Shown in pieces: positions 1 to 7,419 of a DNA stretch of 34,521 nt. The notes under the pieces are model-generated. The model did no database searches, was not told where the DNA came from, and was given only the letters and a program-made list of their open reading frames with translations. Position 1 is the stretch's first letter, and the number at the start of each line of letters is the position of its first letter. This DNA comes from Gemmatimonadota bacterium. Lineage in GTDB: Bacteria > Gemmatimonadota > Gemmatimonadetes > Gemmatimonadales > Gemmatimonadaceae. The stretch spans positions 1 to 34,521 of the forward strand of contig VHBP01000021.1 of assembly GCA_016871915.1 (NCBI GenBank), written 5' to 3'. A program made the translations under genes and the position numbers.

Positions 1-1
1 T

Positions 2-44
2 CCTCCGCCAGGCGGTCCAACCGGGCGGTCCAAGATGGCGGAGG
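2..44. repeat. Stem-loop element with internal direct repeat
   Basis: CCTCCGCCA at 2-10 is perfectly complementary to TGGCGGAGG at 36-44. The 25-nt loop and its flank contain a 10-bp direct repeat, GGCGGTCCAA, at 11-20 and 24-33 (13-bp period). No T-run follows, so a classical intrinsic terminator is unlikely. It could be an extragenic repeat element or a terminator-like stem of a gene lying off the left edge. The rest of the leader to base 120 holds AT-richer bases (53-75) that may carry a promoter, but no clear hexamer pair. Confidence 0.55.
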
Positions 45-120
45 GGGGCCTGACAGGTAACAATTAACGGTAATGCGGCGTAGGTGAAGTTGGCGAGCCG
101 CTCCTCCGACCCCCTGCCCC

Positions 121-564
121 ATGCCCTCCGACTCCACCTCCCTCCTGCGCCGCGGCCTGTTGGTGCTCCTGCTCATCGGGGCGGTGGGACTGGTCGGCGA
201 GCTCGTCCTCCTGGAGCACTACGAGGACCAGGCGCAGCTGATCCCCTTCGGCCTCTTGGTCGCCACGATGGTGGTGACGGGATGGCACTGGTGGGCCTAC
301 GACCGGCGCACCCTGCGGGTCTTCCAGGCGGTGATGCTCCTGCTGATCATCGCGGGCCCGGTGGGGATCTATCTCCACATCTCGGGGAATTACGAGATGG
401 AGCGGGAGTTCGACCCCTCGCTGCTGGGCCTCGACCTCTGGTTGGAGGTCATCCGCGGCGAGGCACCATCACTCGCTCCCGGCACGCTGGTGCAGTTCGG
501 ATTGCTTGGCCTGTTGTACGCATATCGTCACCCCCTTCTCTCCTCCACCGACACGACTCGATGA
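121..564 (+). CDS. Small multi-pass membrane protein, unknown
   Basis: I do not recognise a family for this 147-residue protein. Hydrophobic stretches at about residues 10-30, 38-57 and 67-85, and a weaker one near 121-138, predict three or four membrane helices in the inner membrane. A short acidic connector (around residues 95-115) lies between the third and fourth. There is no clear Shine-Dalgarno before the ATG at 121, which is the first start consistent with a hydrophobic first helix. Its stop codon overlaps the start of the next gene as ATGA (561-564), so the two are translationally coupled and probably act together or are at least co-expressed. The next protein is a secreted helix-hairpin-helix protein, so a role at the cell envelope is a weak inference only. 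Confidence 0.75.
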   Translation: MPSDSTSLLRRGLLVLLLIGAVGLVGELVLLEHYEDQAQLIPFGLLVATMVVTGWHWWAYDRRTLRVFQAVMLLLIIAGPVGIYLHISGNYEMEREFDPSLLGLDLWLEVIRGEAPSLAPGTLVQFGLLGLLYAYRHPLLSSTDTTR

Positions 565-1199
565 TCACGATGCGTTCCGTGACCCGCGCGACCCTCCTCC
601 TCGCCGTCGCGGCCCTCACCGCGCAGGCCCAGGTCGGCGCCTCCGTCACCGCCAAGGATGCGAACTCCCTCCCCGAGGCAGAGATCGCCGCGCTCCCCGG
701 GATGACCCCGGCACTCGCCAAGGAGCTCGTCGCGGCGCGCCCCTTCAGCGGTCCCGCCGCCTTCGACGCTTTCCTCAAGGGGAAGCTGACCGATGCCCAG
801 CGCACCGAGCTCTACCCGCGCCTCTGGGTGCACCTCAACCTGAACGCGTCGACGCGCGAGGAGATCGCGCTCGTGCCAGGGATGGGGCCGCGGATGATCC
901 GCGAGTTCCTCGAGTATCGCCCCTACAAGAATCTTGCCGTCTTCCGTCGCGAGATGGGGAAGTACGTGAAGCCCGACGAGGTCGCGCGGCTCGAGCAGTA
1001 CGTCTTCGTCCCGATGAACCCGACCTCGGCGAGCGACGCCGACCTGATGACGATCCCCGGGATGGGGCCGCGCATGGTGCGCGAGTTCAAGGAGTACCGC
1101 CCGTGGACCTCGCGCGCGCAGTTCGACAAAGAGATCGGGAAGTACGTGAACGCCAAGGAGGTCGCGCGCCTCGCGGGGTTCCTCACCTTCCCCAAGTGA
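561..1199 (+). CDS. Secreted triple helix-hairpin-helix (ComEA-like) protein
   Basis: The ATG at 561 gives 212 residues; an upstream extension in this frame would overlap the whole previous gene and is rejected. Residues 1-24 form a signal peptide with a hydrophobic core and a likely cleavage after AQA. The mature part holds three copies of a helix-hairpin-helix unit of the ComEA/HHH_3 type, with hairpins ALPGMTPAL, LVPGMGPRM and TIPGMGPRM. Repeats two and three are near-duplicates (GMGPRM-REF-EYRP and EIGKYV/EMGKYV), which indicates internal duplication. HhH units bind DNA backbone non-specifically; ComEA uses one such pair to hold incoming DNA during transformation. Three tandem units with no other domain is unusual, so DNA binding outside the inner membrane is inferred, not shown. 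It is coupled by ATGA to the preceding membrane protein. Confidence 0.85.
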   Translation: MITMRSVTRATLLLAVAALTAQAQVGASVTAKDANSLPEAEIAALPGMTPALAKELVAARPFSGPAAFDAFLKGKLTDAQRTELYPRLWVHLNLNASTREEIALVPGMGPRMIREFLEYRPYKNLAVFRREMGKYVKPDEVARLEQYVFVPMNPTSASDADLMTIPGMGPRMVREFKEYRPWTSRAQFDKEIGKYVNAKEVARLAGFLTFPK

Positions 1200-1209
1200 T
1201 AGACGCCTG

Positions 1210-1236
1210 AGGCACTCCGCTACGCGGGACGTGCCT
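1210..1236. terminator. Bidirectional hairpin between convergent genes
   Basis: AGGCAC (1210-1215) pairs with GTGCCT (1231-1236) and CCGC (1217-1220) with GCGG (1224-1227). The hairpin lies between the stop of the HhH gene and the convergent secreted-protein gene, overlapping the latter's stop codon. It is GC-rich without a T-run, so it may act as a weak or factor-assisted terminator. Confidence 0.4.
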
Positions 1237-1621
1237 GACAAAGGTGCGCGAGCGCGACACCGGAGAAATTGCTGGTGAAGGCGGGCCCGAACCCAGGTTG
1301 GGTTGGGGCCCGCTTCTCGTAGATGGTCCCCTTCCGCTCGTCGTGCCAGATGATGCTCTCCCTCACCGCGACCTGCTTCTTCGCGCAGTCGAACATCGCG
1401 ATCGCTCGGCTCGCGGTGATCGGCCCCTTGGGGGTCGCGACGGGCTTGGCGTAGGTCGTGCGGATCGACGCGGTGATGATCCCGTTCGCCGTCTTCACAC
1501 TCTTGGGATCGAGATAGACGGGGTTCCCCGTCGCGGTGGTGCCGATCTGCTGCCACCGGCCGGATGTGGATTGCGCGGCGAGCGACGACAAAGCGAACAC
1601 CACCAGCAACACGGCACGCAT
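1220..1621 (-). CDS. Small secreted protein, surface-adhesin-E-like
   Basis: The 133-residue product begins with a signal peptide (residues 1-16, cleavage near LAAQS). The mature part has a Trp near the front, a YLDPKSVK segment (about residues 35-43), then strands ending in a pair of Cys residues (FDCAKK and LAHLCQ) that could form a disulfide. This layout resembles the surface-adhesin E / small secreted beta-rich family often found as short periplasmic proteins of unknown role. The start is fixed by a strong TAGGAGG Shine-Dalgarno about 6 nt upstream, lying in the end of the MFS gene. The gap to that gene is 9 bp, so the two form an operon. The molecular function is unknown; the family assignment is tentative. 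Confidence 0.7.
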   Translation of the reverse strand: MRAVLLVVFALSSLAAQSTSGRWQQIGTTATGNPVYLDPKSVKTANGIITASIRTTYAKPVATPKGPITASRAIAMFDCAKKQVAVRESIIWHDERKGTIYEKRAPTQPGFGPAFTSNFSGVALAHLCQARPA

Positions 1622-1630
1622 CGCCGCCTC

Positions 1631-2851
1631 CTACGAGGGACGTGAGGCGCCACGCGTCGCGCGCAGCGCGGTGACCCCCGCGAGCGCGAAGAGCGCCGCC
1701 GCGAGGAAGAAGGGGACGCCGGGGATGTGCCACTGGAGCCCTGCGCCGATCGCCCAGGAGAAGGCGCCAGTGAAGAGCGCGGGCCCGATCATCCCGGCGA
1801 TCGCCATCAGACTACTGTTCGCTCCCTGCACCTGCCCCTGTTCCGACGGACCGACCTGCTTGGAGATGAGCCCGAGCAACGAGGGATTGAAGAGCCCCGC
1901 CGGTGCGTAGAGCACGGCGCCGAGCCAGAAGAGGGGAACGGAATTCGCGAGTCCGTAGACGGTGAAGCCGACCGCTCCCGCGATCGCCCCGATCCGCAGT
2001 GCGGTGCGTTCGCCCAGCTTCTTCACCAGCGGTCGGACGAGTGCGCCCTGGACGATCACGTTGAGCACGCCGACGACCGCGAGCGAATAGCCGATCGCCT
2101 TCGCCTCCCATCCGAGCACATAACCCGCCCACAACACGAAGACGCTCGGGAAGACGGTGTGCCCGATGGCATAGAGCAGACTCGCCGCGGCGAGACCGAA
2201 GAGTTCGTGATGACGTCGCAGGAGCTGCAGCGCGCCGATGGGATTCGCGCGCGCGAAGGAGAAGGGGGCGCGGCGCTCCGGGGGCAACGACTCAGGCAGG
2301 ACGAAGATCCCGTAAAGGGCATTCGCCAACGCCAACGCCCCTGCGATCATGAACGGCAGGCGTGGATTGGTCGCGCTGAGGAGTCCGCCGAGGGCGGGGC
2401 CGATGATGAAGCCGAAGCCCCAGGCGGCGCCGACCAAGCCGAAGGCACCGGCGCGCTTCTCCGGTGGGGTGACGTCGGCGATATACGCCGTCGCGGTGGT
2501 GAAGCCAGCCGCGGTCATCCCCGAGAGCACGCGCCCGATGAAGAGCCAAGTGAGCGAGGGGGCGAAGGCCATCAACAGGTAGTCGAGCCCGAGCCCGAAG
2601 ATCGAGACCAAGAGCACCGGGCGCCGACCGAAGCGATCACTCAGGGCGCCGAGGAGTGGCGAGCAGATGAACTGCATCGCGGCCCAGGTGGTCCCGAAGA
2701 TCCCGTACCAGGCCGCGGCGCGGGCGGTGTCGCCGCCGAGGAATCCTTTGATCAGCTGTGGGAGGACGGGGATGACGATCCCGAACGCCACGATGTCGAG
2801 GATCATCGAGGCGAAGATGAAGGCGAGGGCAGCCTGTCGGCGTGCGGCCAT
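1631..2851 (-). CDS. MFS drug efflux transporter, TetA-like (DHA1)
   Basis: This 406-residue inner-membrane protein has the 12-helix major facilitator layout. The loop 2-3 motif A reads GALSDRFGRRPVLL, and helix 5 carries the drug-antiporter motif C (GFIIGPALGG), which marks proton-coupled export rather than uptake. The N-terminal DIVAFGIVIPVLPQL helix is typical of the TetA/TCR-1,2-methyltransferase-type DHA1 group. Length matches the family (about 390-410). The likely role is export of a hydrophobic drug or metabolite; the substrate cannot be told from sequence, and tetracycline resistance should not be assumed. No TetR regulator sits next to it. The gene begins at a leaderless-type start (TACTCT 7 nt upstream of ATG) and is followed 9 bp later by a small secreted protein gene. 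Confidence 0.88.
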   Translation of the reverse strand: MAARRQAALAFIFASMILDIVAFGIVIPVLPQLIKGFLGGDTARAAAWYGIFGTTWAAMQFICSPLLGALSDRFGRRPVLLVSIFGLGLDYLLMAFAPSLTWLFIGRVLSGMTAAGFTTATAYIADVTPPEKRAGAFGLVGAAWGFGFIIGPALGGLLSATNPRLPFMIAGALALANALYGIFVLPESLPPERRAPFSFARANPIGALQLLRRHHELFGLAAASLLYAIGHTVFPSVFVLWAGYVLGWEAKAIGYSLAVVGVLNVIVQGALVRPLVKKLGERTALRIGAIAGAVGFTVYGLANSVPLFWLGAVLYAPAGLFNPSLLGLISKQVGPSEQGQVQGANSSLMAIAGMIGPALFTGAFSWAIGAGLQWHIPGVPFFLAAALFALAGVTALRATRGASRPS

Positions 2852-2864
2852 AGGGCGAAGAGTA
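2852..2864 (-). promoter_or_regulatory. Leaderless-type -10 box of the MFS efflux gene
   Basis: On the minus strand TACTCT (2864-2859) is followed by exactly 7 nt and then the ATG at 2851. A TANNNT box at this distance puts the transcription start at or next to the start codon. No Shine-Dalgarno is visible and no good -35 hexamer is seen at 17 bp. Confidence 0.55.
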
Positions 2865-2930
2865 ACGTCAGCGGGACCCGCGCGCCCTGCGATCGGTATC
2901 TTTGGGAATCCTCTTTCGTGAGCGTGCCCG

Positions 2931-3485
2931 ATGGCCGAGCCCCACCATCACACCGATCCCACTTTCTCCAGCGCGACCGGCTACGACGGCGGGTGCGAGG
3001 GGGAGACCGCAGGGGGTTCCGATCGCCGGACCTTCCTCAAGGAAGGATTGATGGCGGTCGCAGCGCTGACCGCGGTGGCCGGCGCGAGTGTCCCGCTCGA
3101 GGCGATGACGCGCACCTATGCGATCGGTGCGGCAGGTGCAGGGCTCGCGACCCTCTCGTACCCGATCCCGACCGCCGATGGCGCAACGATCGACCGCGCC
3201 AACAAGGTGATCCTCATCCGCTACCAGGGGATGGTGTACGCCCTCGCGCGCGAGTGTCCGCACAAGGGGACGATGGTCGATTGGCAGCCCGAGCAGAACC
3301 GACTCTACTGCCCCAAGCACAAGAGCACCTTCACCGCGAATGGGACGAAGATCCAGGGGAAGTCGCCCCGGAGCATGGACCGCTACGCGATCCGGCTCGA
3401 GGAAGGGAAGCTCATCGTCGATACCGCGAAGGTGATCGAAGGTGACGGAACCAACTGGGCGACGACCGGGGTGAAGGTCGGGTAG
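2931..3485 (+). CDS. Tat-exported Rieske 2Fe-2S protein
   Basis: The 184-residue protein has a Tat-type signal (DRRTFLKEG near residues 31-40 followed by a hydrophobic stretch rich in Ala and Val), preceded by an unusually long His- and Gly-rich N-region. The Rieske cluster ligands are C109-P-H111 and C127-P-K-H130 in the pattern CxH...CxxH. The second box reads CPKHKSTF, as in arsenite-oxidase-type and cytochrome-bc-type or stand-alone Rieske proteins. The 15-residue spacing between boxes is normal. It probably transfers electrons at the periplasmic side of the membrane; no partner cytochrome b gene is adjacent. A TATCTT box at 2897-2902 suggests a promoter with a leader of roughly 20 nt; no good Shine-Dalgarno is seen. 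A stand-alone ferredoxin component is the alternative. Confidence 0.88.
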   Translation: MAEPHHHTDPTFSSATGYDGGCEGETAGGSDRRTFLKEGLMAVAALTAVAGASVPLEAMTRTYAIGAAGAGLATLSYPIPTADGATIDRANKVILIRYQGMVYALARECPHKGTMVDWQPEQNRLYCPKHKSTFTANGTKIQGKSPRSMDRYAIRLEEGKLIVDTAKVIEGDGTNWATTGVKVG

Positions 3486-3493
3486 GCTCGGAC

Positions 3494-3520
3494 GAGGGCG
3501 CGTCTCGCGGGACGCGCCTC
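3494..3520. terminator. Hairpin between convergent Rieske and ornithine cyclodeaminase genes
   Basis: GAGGGCGCGTC (3494-3504) pairs with GACGCGCCTC (3511-3520) with one bulged G and a 6-nt loop. It fills nearly the whole 37-bp space between two converging genes. There is no T-run, so the evidence for termination is position and stem strength only. Confidence 0.45.
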
Positions 3521-3522
3521 CC

Positions 3523-4620
3523 CTACCCTGCGACCTCGCGCTCGACCGCGGCGCGCAGGATGCTCATGAAGTCCTGCGCATTCGTCACGACCCCGACCGC
3601 CTGGTGCGTCCCGCGGTCCTTGAGCTTGCTCACCAAGAACTCGCTCGCATCCACACAGATGGTCGGGAGCTCGCAGAGCCCTCGCTGCGGATCGTCGTAA
3701 TACGCGGGGAGCATGTTCCCCACCGCGATCGAATGCAGCGCGGTGGCGATCATCACGGCCATGGTGGCCTTGATCGTGTGCGCGCGCGTCGCCTCCTGCG
3801 CCGCCACCATATCGGTGAGCACATCGGGCAACGGACCATCATCGCGGAGCGAGCCCGCGAGCACATAGGGGATCTCCTCCACCACGCAGGCGTGCATGAT
3901 CCCCTCGGTGATGAGCCCCTCCGCCACGGCGGCCCGGATCGACCCCGCACGTCGCACCGCATTGATGGCGCGCATATGCGCCGCATGCCCGCCTGGTGTC
4001 GGCTCCCCCTGACTCGTCATCCCGAGCGTCGTCCCGACGATCGCCGCCTCGATGTCGTGCACGGCGACCGCGTTCCCCGCGAGCAACGCCTGCACGTAGC
4101 CGTTCCGGATGAACCAGACGAGGTTATCGCGCGCGCGTGAGTGTACGAGTGCGGGTCCCGTCACCCAGAGCACATACCCGCCACGCCGCTTCTCCTGGAC
4201 GAGCATCCGCGCGATCGCCGCATAGTCGATCGGCTTCTCACGTGAAACCTGGCTCGACATGAAGTGGAAGTCGCCGTGCGCGTCGTCCTCGCCGACGAAC
4301 CCCTGCGCATGGACCAACACCCCCTCGCGCCCATCTTCAGCGACGCCAACCACCACCTCGTCCCCCGCACGAACACGCCGCCCCTCACGCACCCACCAGT
4401 CGCCCACACCATCGCGGACGAGCACCCCATCCATGCGGGGTTCCTTCGGCATCACCCACTGCCCATCCCGCTCCTTGATGTAGGTCGGAAGATTCGTGGT
4501 GGCGAAGAAGCCATCAGGCAAGACGCCATCCCGCTCGGCGCGCACCGTACGCGCGGGCGGCGCCTGCACGAGATGCGGGGTGGAGAAATCAGGGGCGACA
4601 TACCGGAGATTCGTCTGCAT
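3523..4620 (-). CDS. Archaeal-type ornithine cyclodeaminase (TIGR00300/LOR-SDH family)
   Basis: The 365-residue product looks like the TIGR00300 family, whose members include the archaeal ornithine cyclodeaminase and the C-terminal half of the cyanobacterial arginine-guanidine-removing enzyme ArgZ/AgrE. Recognisable segments are GDFHFMSSQVSREKPIDY (about residues 117-135), GNAVAVHDIEAAIVGTTLGM and the strongly conserved-looking VLAGSIRDDGPLP-like block, here VLAGSLRDDGPLPDVLTD. The family converts ornithine to proline plus ammonia, using NAD+ as a recycled cofactor. It is unrelated to the mu-crystallin-type enzyme. The arginase gene lies 17 bp upstream on the same strand and would supply ornithine, which strongly supports the assignment. 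The N-terminal addition domain of ArgZ is absent, as expected when a separate arginase exists. A saccharopine-related activity was once proposed for the family and is the main alternative. Confidence 0.85.
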   Translation of the reverse strand: MQTNLRYVAPDFSTPHLVQAPPARTVRAERDGVLPDGFFATTNLPTYIKERDGQWVMPKEPRMDGVLVRDGVGDWWVREGRRVRAGDEVVVGVAEDGREGVLVHAQGFVGEDDAHGDFHFMSSQVSREKPIDYAAIARMLVQEKRRGGYVLWVTGPALVHSRARDNLVWFIRNGYVQALLAGNAVAVHDIEAAIVGTTLGMTSQGEPTPGGHAAHMRAINAVRRAGSIRAAVAEGLITEGIMHACVVEEIPYVLAGSLRDDGPLPDVLTDMVAAQEATRAHTIKATMAVMIATALHSIAVGNMLPAYYDDPQRGLCELPTICVDASEFLVSKLKDRGTHQAVGVVTNAQDFMSILRAAVEREVAG

Positions 4621-4637
4621 GGGAGATCGGCTCGCGC

Positions 4638-5549
4638 CTAGATGATGCGCTTCCCGCAGGCACTGAGGATGAGCTCGCAGGCGATCTCCGCCGTGCGATT
4701 CCGCTCATCCAGCACGGGGTTCACCTCGACCACGTCGAGCCCGATCACCTTCCCGGTGTCGGCGAGCATCTCCATCGCGAGATGCGCCTCGCGATAGGTC
4801 ATCCCCCCCGGCACCGCGGTGCCGACCCCCGGCGCCTCGTCAGGATCGATCACATCCATATCAAGTGAGACCCAGATCCCCGCCGTCTCGCGTGTGACGC
4901 GCGCGATCGCCTCCTCCATCACGGTGCGCACCCCACGCTCATCGAGATGGCGCATGGTGAACGCCGACAGTCCCCACGCGGTGATGTGGTGTTGCTCCGG
5001 CGCGTCGAGATCACGCAACCCCACCAGCGCCACATCCTGCGCGCGGAGTGCGGGCTTGGTTCCCGCGATGCTGCGCATCGCTTTGTCGCCGTGACCCAAG
5101 AGCGCGGCGAGCGGCATCCCATGCACATTGCCCGAGCGCGAGGTCGCCGGCGTATTGATGTCCCCATGCGCGTCGATCCAGAGCGCCCCGAGACGACCAT
5201 CAGTCTTGCTCAGATGGCTCGCGGCCCCCGCGATCGATCCCGCCGCGAGCGCATGGTCCCCGCCGAGGAGCACCGGGAAGGCGCCCGCCTCGAGCGCAGC
5301 TCGCGTCGTATCGGCGACCGCCGTGCAGACCTCGGTGATCGCCCCGAGATAGCGCGCGCCACGTTGCGCCCCCTTCGCCGCATCCTCGCGGAAGGGCACG
5401 GCGACATTCCCCATGTCCTCGACCACATGACCCAAGGTCATGAGACGATCACGGAGATCGGTATAGCGGACAGCAGAGGGACCCATATCGACCCCGCGGC
5501 GCGACGCGCCGAGGTCCATGGGCACACCGATGATACGGATGGCAGACAT
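4638..5549 (-). CDS. rocF: Arginase
   Basis: Arginase hydrolyses L-arginine to L-ornithine and urea with a dinuclear Mn centre. The 303-residue length is typical. All metal-ligand motifs of the ureohydrolase family are visible: GGDHA with H99, DAHGD at residues 126-130 (D126, H128, D130) and SLDMDVIDP with D230 and D232. The DPDEAPG and GMTYREAH segments and the substrate-loop sequence SGNVHGM also point to arginase rather than agmatinase. The gene starts at an ATG preceded by TAGTCT at 7 nt spacing, indicating leaderless transcription from its own promoter in the 90-bp gap after the symporter. It is followed 17 bp later by the ornithine cyclodeaminase gene, making a two-gene arginine-to-proline unit. 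Urea use is not encoded in the window. Confidence 0.95.
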   Translation of the reverse strand: MSAIRIIGVPMDLGASRRGVDMGPSAVRYTDLRDRLMTLGHVVEDMGNVAVPFREDAAKGAQRGARYLGAITEVCTAVADTTRAALEAGAFPVLLGGDHALAAGSIAGAASHLSKTDGRLGALWIDAHGDINTPATSRSGNVHGMPLAALLGHGDKAMRSIAGTKPALRAQDVALVGLRDLDAPEQHHITAWGLSAFTMRHLDERGVRTVMEEAIARVTRETAGIWVSLDMDVIDPDEAPGVGTAVPGGMTYREAHLAMEMLADTGKVIGLDVVEVNPVLDERNRTAEIACELILSACGKRII

Positions 5550-5562
5550 GCCGAGGAGACTA
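5550..5562 (-). promoter_or_regulatory. Leaderless-type -10 box of the arginase gene
   Basis: TAGTCT (5562-5557, minus strand) sits exactly 7 nt before the ATG at 5549. A -35 hexamer at 16-18 bp is weak (GTTCCG/TTCCGC). No Shine-Dalgarno fits. The rest of the 90-bp gap (5563-5639) shows no other clear signal. Confidence 0.55.
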
Positions 5563-5639
5563 TCGCGCGTCCTCGATCGCGGAACCCCTCGGCATACCCA
5601 TGCAGGAGATGCACGGGCTATGCGCGAGAGGCGGCATAA

Positions 5640-7307
5640 TCATCCTTCGCGCGGACTCAACGCCAACCCCGCGACGACCACTACCAGCGCCCCGATCACA
5701 TTATGCCAAAGGAAGGCGACCTGCGGCGCGAAGAGGCTCACCGCACCGACCGTCGCCATCCCAGCGATCAATCCATTGAAGGCGCCACGCCCACGGGCGC
5801 GCGGGATCATCGCGAGCAAGAAGACCCCGAGGATCGATCCATAGAAGAACGAGCCGAAGCGATTCACGACCTCGATCAAGGAACCAAGTGTCGCCGCAAA
5901 GGTCGCGACGATACAGGCGAAGGTGCCCCAGAAGACTGTCGACCACTTGGAGGCGGTGAGATAGTGCGCCTCGCTCGCATCGGTGCGCACCCGCCGCCGA
6001 TAGAAGTCGACGATCGTCGCGGTACTGAGCGAGTTGAGCTCCGCGGCGATGCTCGACATCGCCGCCGCGAGCACCGCCGCGAGGAAAAGCCCAACGAGCC
6101 CGACAGGGAGATGATCGAGCACGAAGCGCGGGATCACATAGTTCACATCGCGGGTCGGGCCACTCACCACCTTCCCCGCCTCGGCGAGTGCCGCCGCGCG
6201 CGTGACACCCGCCTCACGCTCGCTCCTCTTGAAGGCCGCGATCGCGCGCGACTCGGCCGCCGTATCCGCGGTGGCGCGTGCCGTGGCGATCCCGGTGGCG
6301 GCGAAGCGACGTGCCGCGAGCTGCGATGAGTAGGTGGTGGTCAGCGAGTCGTAGATCGCCGGGGCCGCCGTCCGCATCGCCCGCTCATGCGCCGGATTGT
6401 GGTAGAGCGGCGCCGGCTGAAACACATAGAACAGGAAGACGAGCACGCCGAGCAGTAGGATCAAAGCCTGGAGCGGGATCTTCCAATAGGCGCTCATCAG
6501 GAGGGAGCTTCGCGCCTCGTCGACCGAGCGAGCGGTGAGATAGCGCTGCACCTGGCTCTGATCGGTCCCGAAGTAGGAGAGCATCAGGAAGGTGCCACCG
6601 ATGATCCCCGACCAGACGGTGTACTGGTTGCTGAGCGAGAAGGAGAAGTCGAAGGTCTGCAGGCGACCGGCAGCGCCCGCCACGGCGAGCGCATCGTCGA
6701 GCGGTACCGGGAGCCGTGTGATCAGCACCACCGCCATCGCGATGACCGCCGCGACGATCACGACCATCTGCTTCACGTCAGCCCAGGTCACCGCCTGGAC
6801 CCCACCTACCACGGTATAGAGCACCGTGGGGACACCGATCAGGGCGACACTCATCGTGAGGGGGACGCCGAGGACGGCTGAGAGGACCACGGCGGGGGCG
6901 GAGATGATCGCCCCGCACGACATCCCGCGCGAGAGGAGGAAGAGGAAGCTCGTGAGGGTGCGTGTGCGCGCGTCGAAGCGGCGCTCGAGGTACTCGTACG
7001 CGGTATAGACCTTGGCGCGATGCAGGAAGGGGACGAGCGTGACCCCGAGGATCACCATCGCGAGCGGGAGGCCGAAGTAGAACTGGACGAACTTGAGCCC
7101 ATCGGTGGCGCCCTGCCCCGTGGTCCCGATCAGGGTGATCGCGGAGAGCTGCGTCGCCATCACGGAGAGGCCCACCGCCCACCAGGGGAGGCTCCGATTC
7201 GCCATGAAGTACCCCTCGATATCGACGGTGCCACGCGCGCGCCGCAGGCCGTCCCAGACGACATAGCCGAGGTAGGCGACGACGATCGCCCAGTCGAGTC
7301 CGTGCAT
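5640..7307 (-). CDS. Sodium:solute symporter family protein
   Basis: This 555-residue inner-membrane protein belongs to the SSS (SSF) family, with an expected LeuT-like core of about 13 helices. Visible marks are the N-terminal DWAIVVAYLGYVVWDG helix, SLPWWAVGLSVMATQLSAIT (first core helix), GGVQAVTWADVKQ in the loop before a later helix, and AAAMSSIAAELNSLSTATIVDF, the conserved block around the sodium site. An Ala- and Thr-rich hydrophilic insert of about 80 residues (roughly 315-395) separates two helices, as in SGLT-like members from Bacteroidota and relatives. It imports a small solute with sodium; sugar, amino acid or sialic-acid substrates cannot be separated by sequence. Position before arginase hints at, but does not prove, an amino-acid substrate. 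A 32-codon gene ends 7 bp upstream. Confidence 0.88.
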   Translation of the reverse strand: MHGLDWAIVVAYLGYVVWDGLRRARGTVDIEGYFMANRSLPWWAVGLSVMATQLSAITLIGTTGQGATDGLKFVQFYFGLPLAMVILGVTLVPFLHRAKVYTAYEYLERRFDARTRTLTSFLFLLSRGMSCGAIISAPAVVLSAVLGVPLTMSVALIGVPTVLYTVVGGVQAVTWADVKQMVVIVAAVIAMAVVLITRLPVPLDDALAVAGAAGRLQTFDFSFSLSNQYTVWSGIIGGTFLMLSYFGTDQSQVQRYLTARSVDEARSSLLMSAYWKIPLQALILLLGVLVFLFYVFQPAPLYHNPAHERAMRTAAPAIYDSLTTTYSSQLAARRFAATGIATARATADTAAESRAIAAFKRSEREAGVTRAAALAEAGKVVSGPTRDVNYVIPRFVLDHLPVGLVGLFLAAVLAAAMSSIAAELNSLSTATIVDFYRRRVRTDASEAHYLTASKWSTVFWGTFACIVATFAATLGSLIEVVNRFGSFFYGSILGVFLLAMIPRARGRGAFNGLIAGMATVGAVSLFAPQVAFLWHNVIGALVVVVAGLALSPREG

Positions 7308-7314
7308 CAGCGGC

Positions 7315-7413
7315 TCAGATCGGGTAGCGCTGCTGGAGGAACCAGAGCACGAGGAGGGCGACCACCTGCATCGCCATCACCCGGAGGAGGGTCTCGCGGA
7401 CACGCGGTGCCAT
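7315..7413 (-). CDS. 32-residue single-pass membrane miniprotein
   Basis: This open frame of 32 codons runs from an ATG at 7413 to a TGA at 7317-7315. It lies 6 bp after the cardiolipin synthase stop and ends 7 bp before the symporter start, so it fits exactly between its neighbours. The product has a basic N-terminus (about residues 4-11), a hydrophobic segment of roughly 15 residues (MAMQVVALLVLWFL) and a QQRYPI tail, which predicts one membrane helix with the N-terminus inside. Some symporters of the SSS family have small membrane partner subunits (DUF4212 or DUF997 type), but those have two helices and 80 or more residues, so the resemblance is only positional. It could also be a small regulatory subunit of either neighbour or a chance frame. 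Spacing argues for a real gene. Confidence 0.5.
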   Translation of the reverse strand: MAPRVRETLLRVMAMQVVALLVLWFLQQRYPI

Positions 7414-7419
7414 GCGGAA

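Noticed and set aside
84-560. N-terminal extension of the HhH protein back to base 84
   Set aside because: It would overlap the membrane-protein gene entirely and put the signal peptide at residue 160; the ATGA overlap at 561 explains the start.
1631-2851. Tetracycline resistance determinant
   Set aside because: Family resemblance to TetA is clear, but DHA1 pumps are diverse and there is no TetR partner, so a resistance label is unsupported.
1727-3445. 572-codon plus-strand frame across the MFS and Rieske genes
   Set aside because: It spans two unrelated real genes and an intergenic promoter, and its product has no fold signature.
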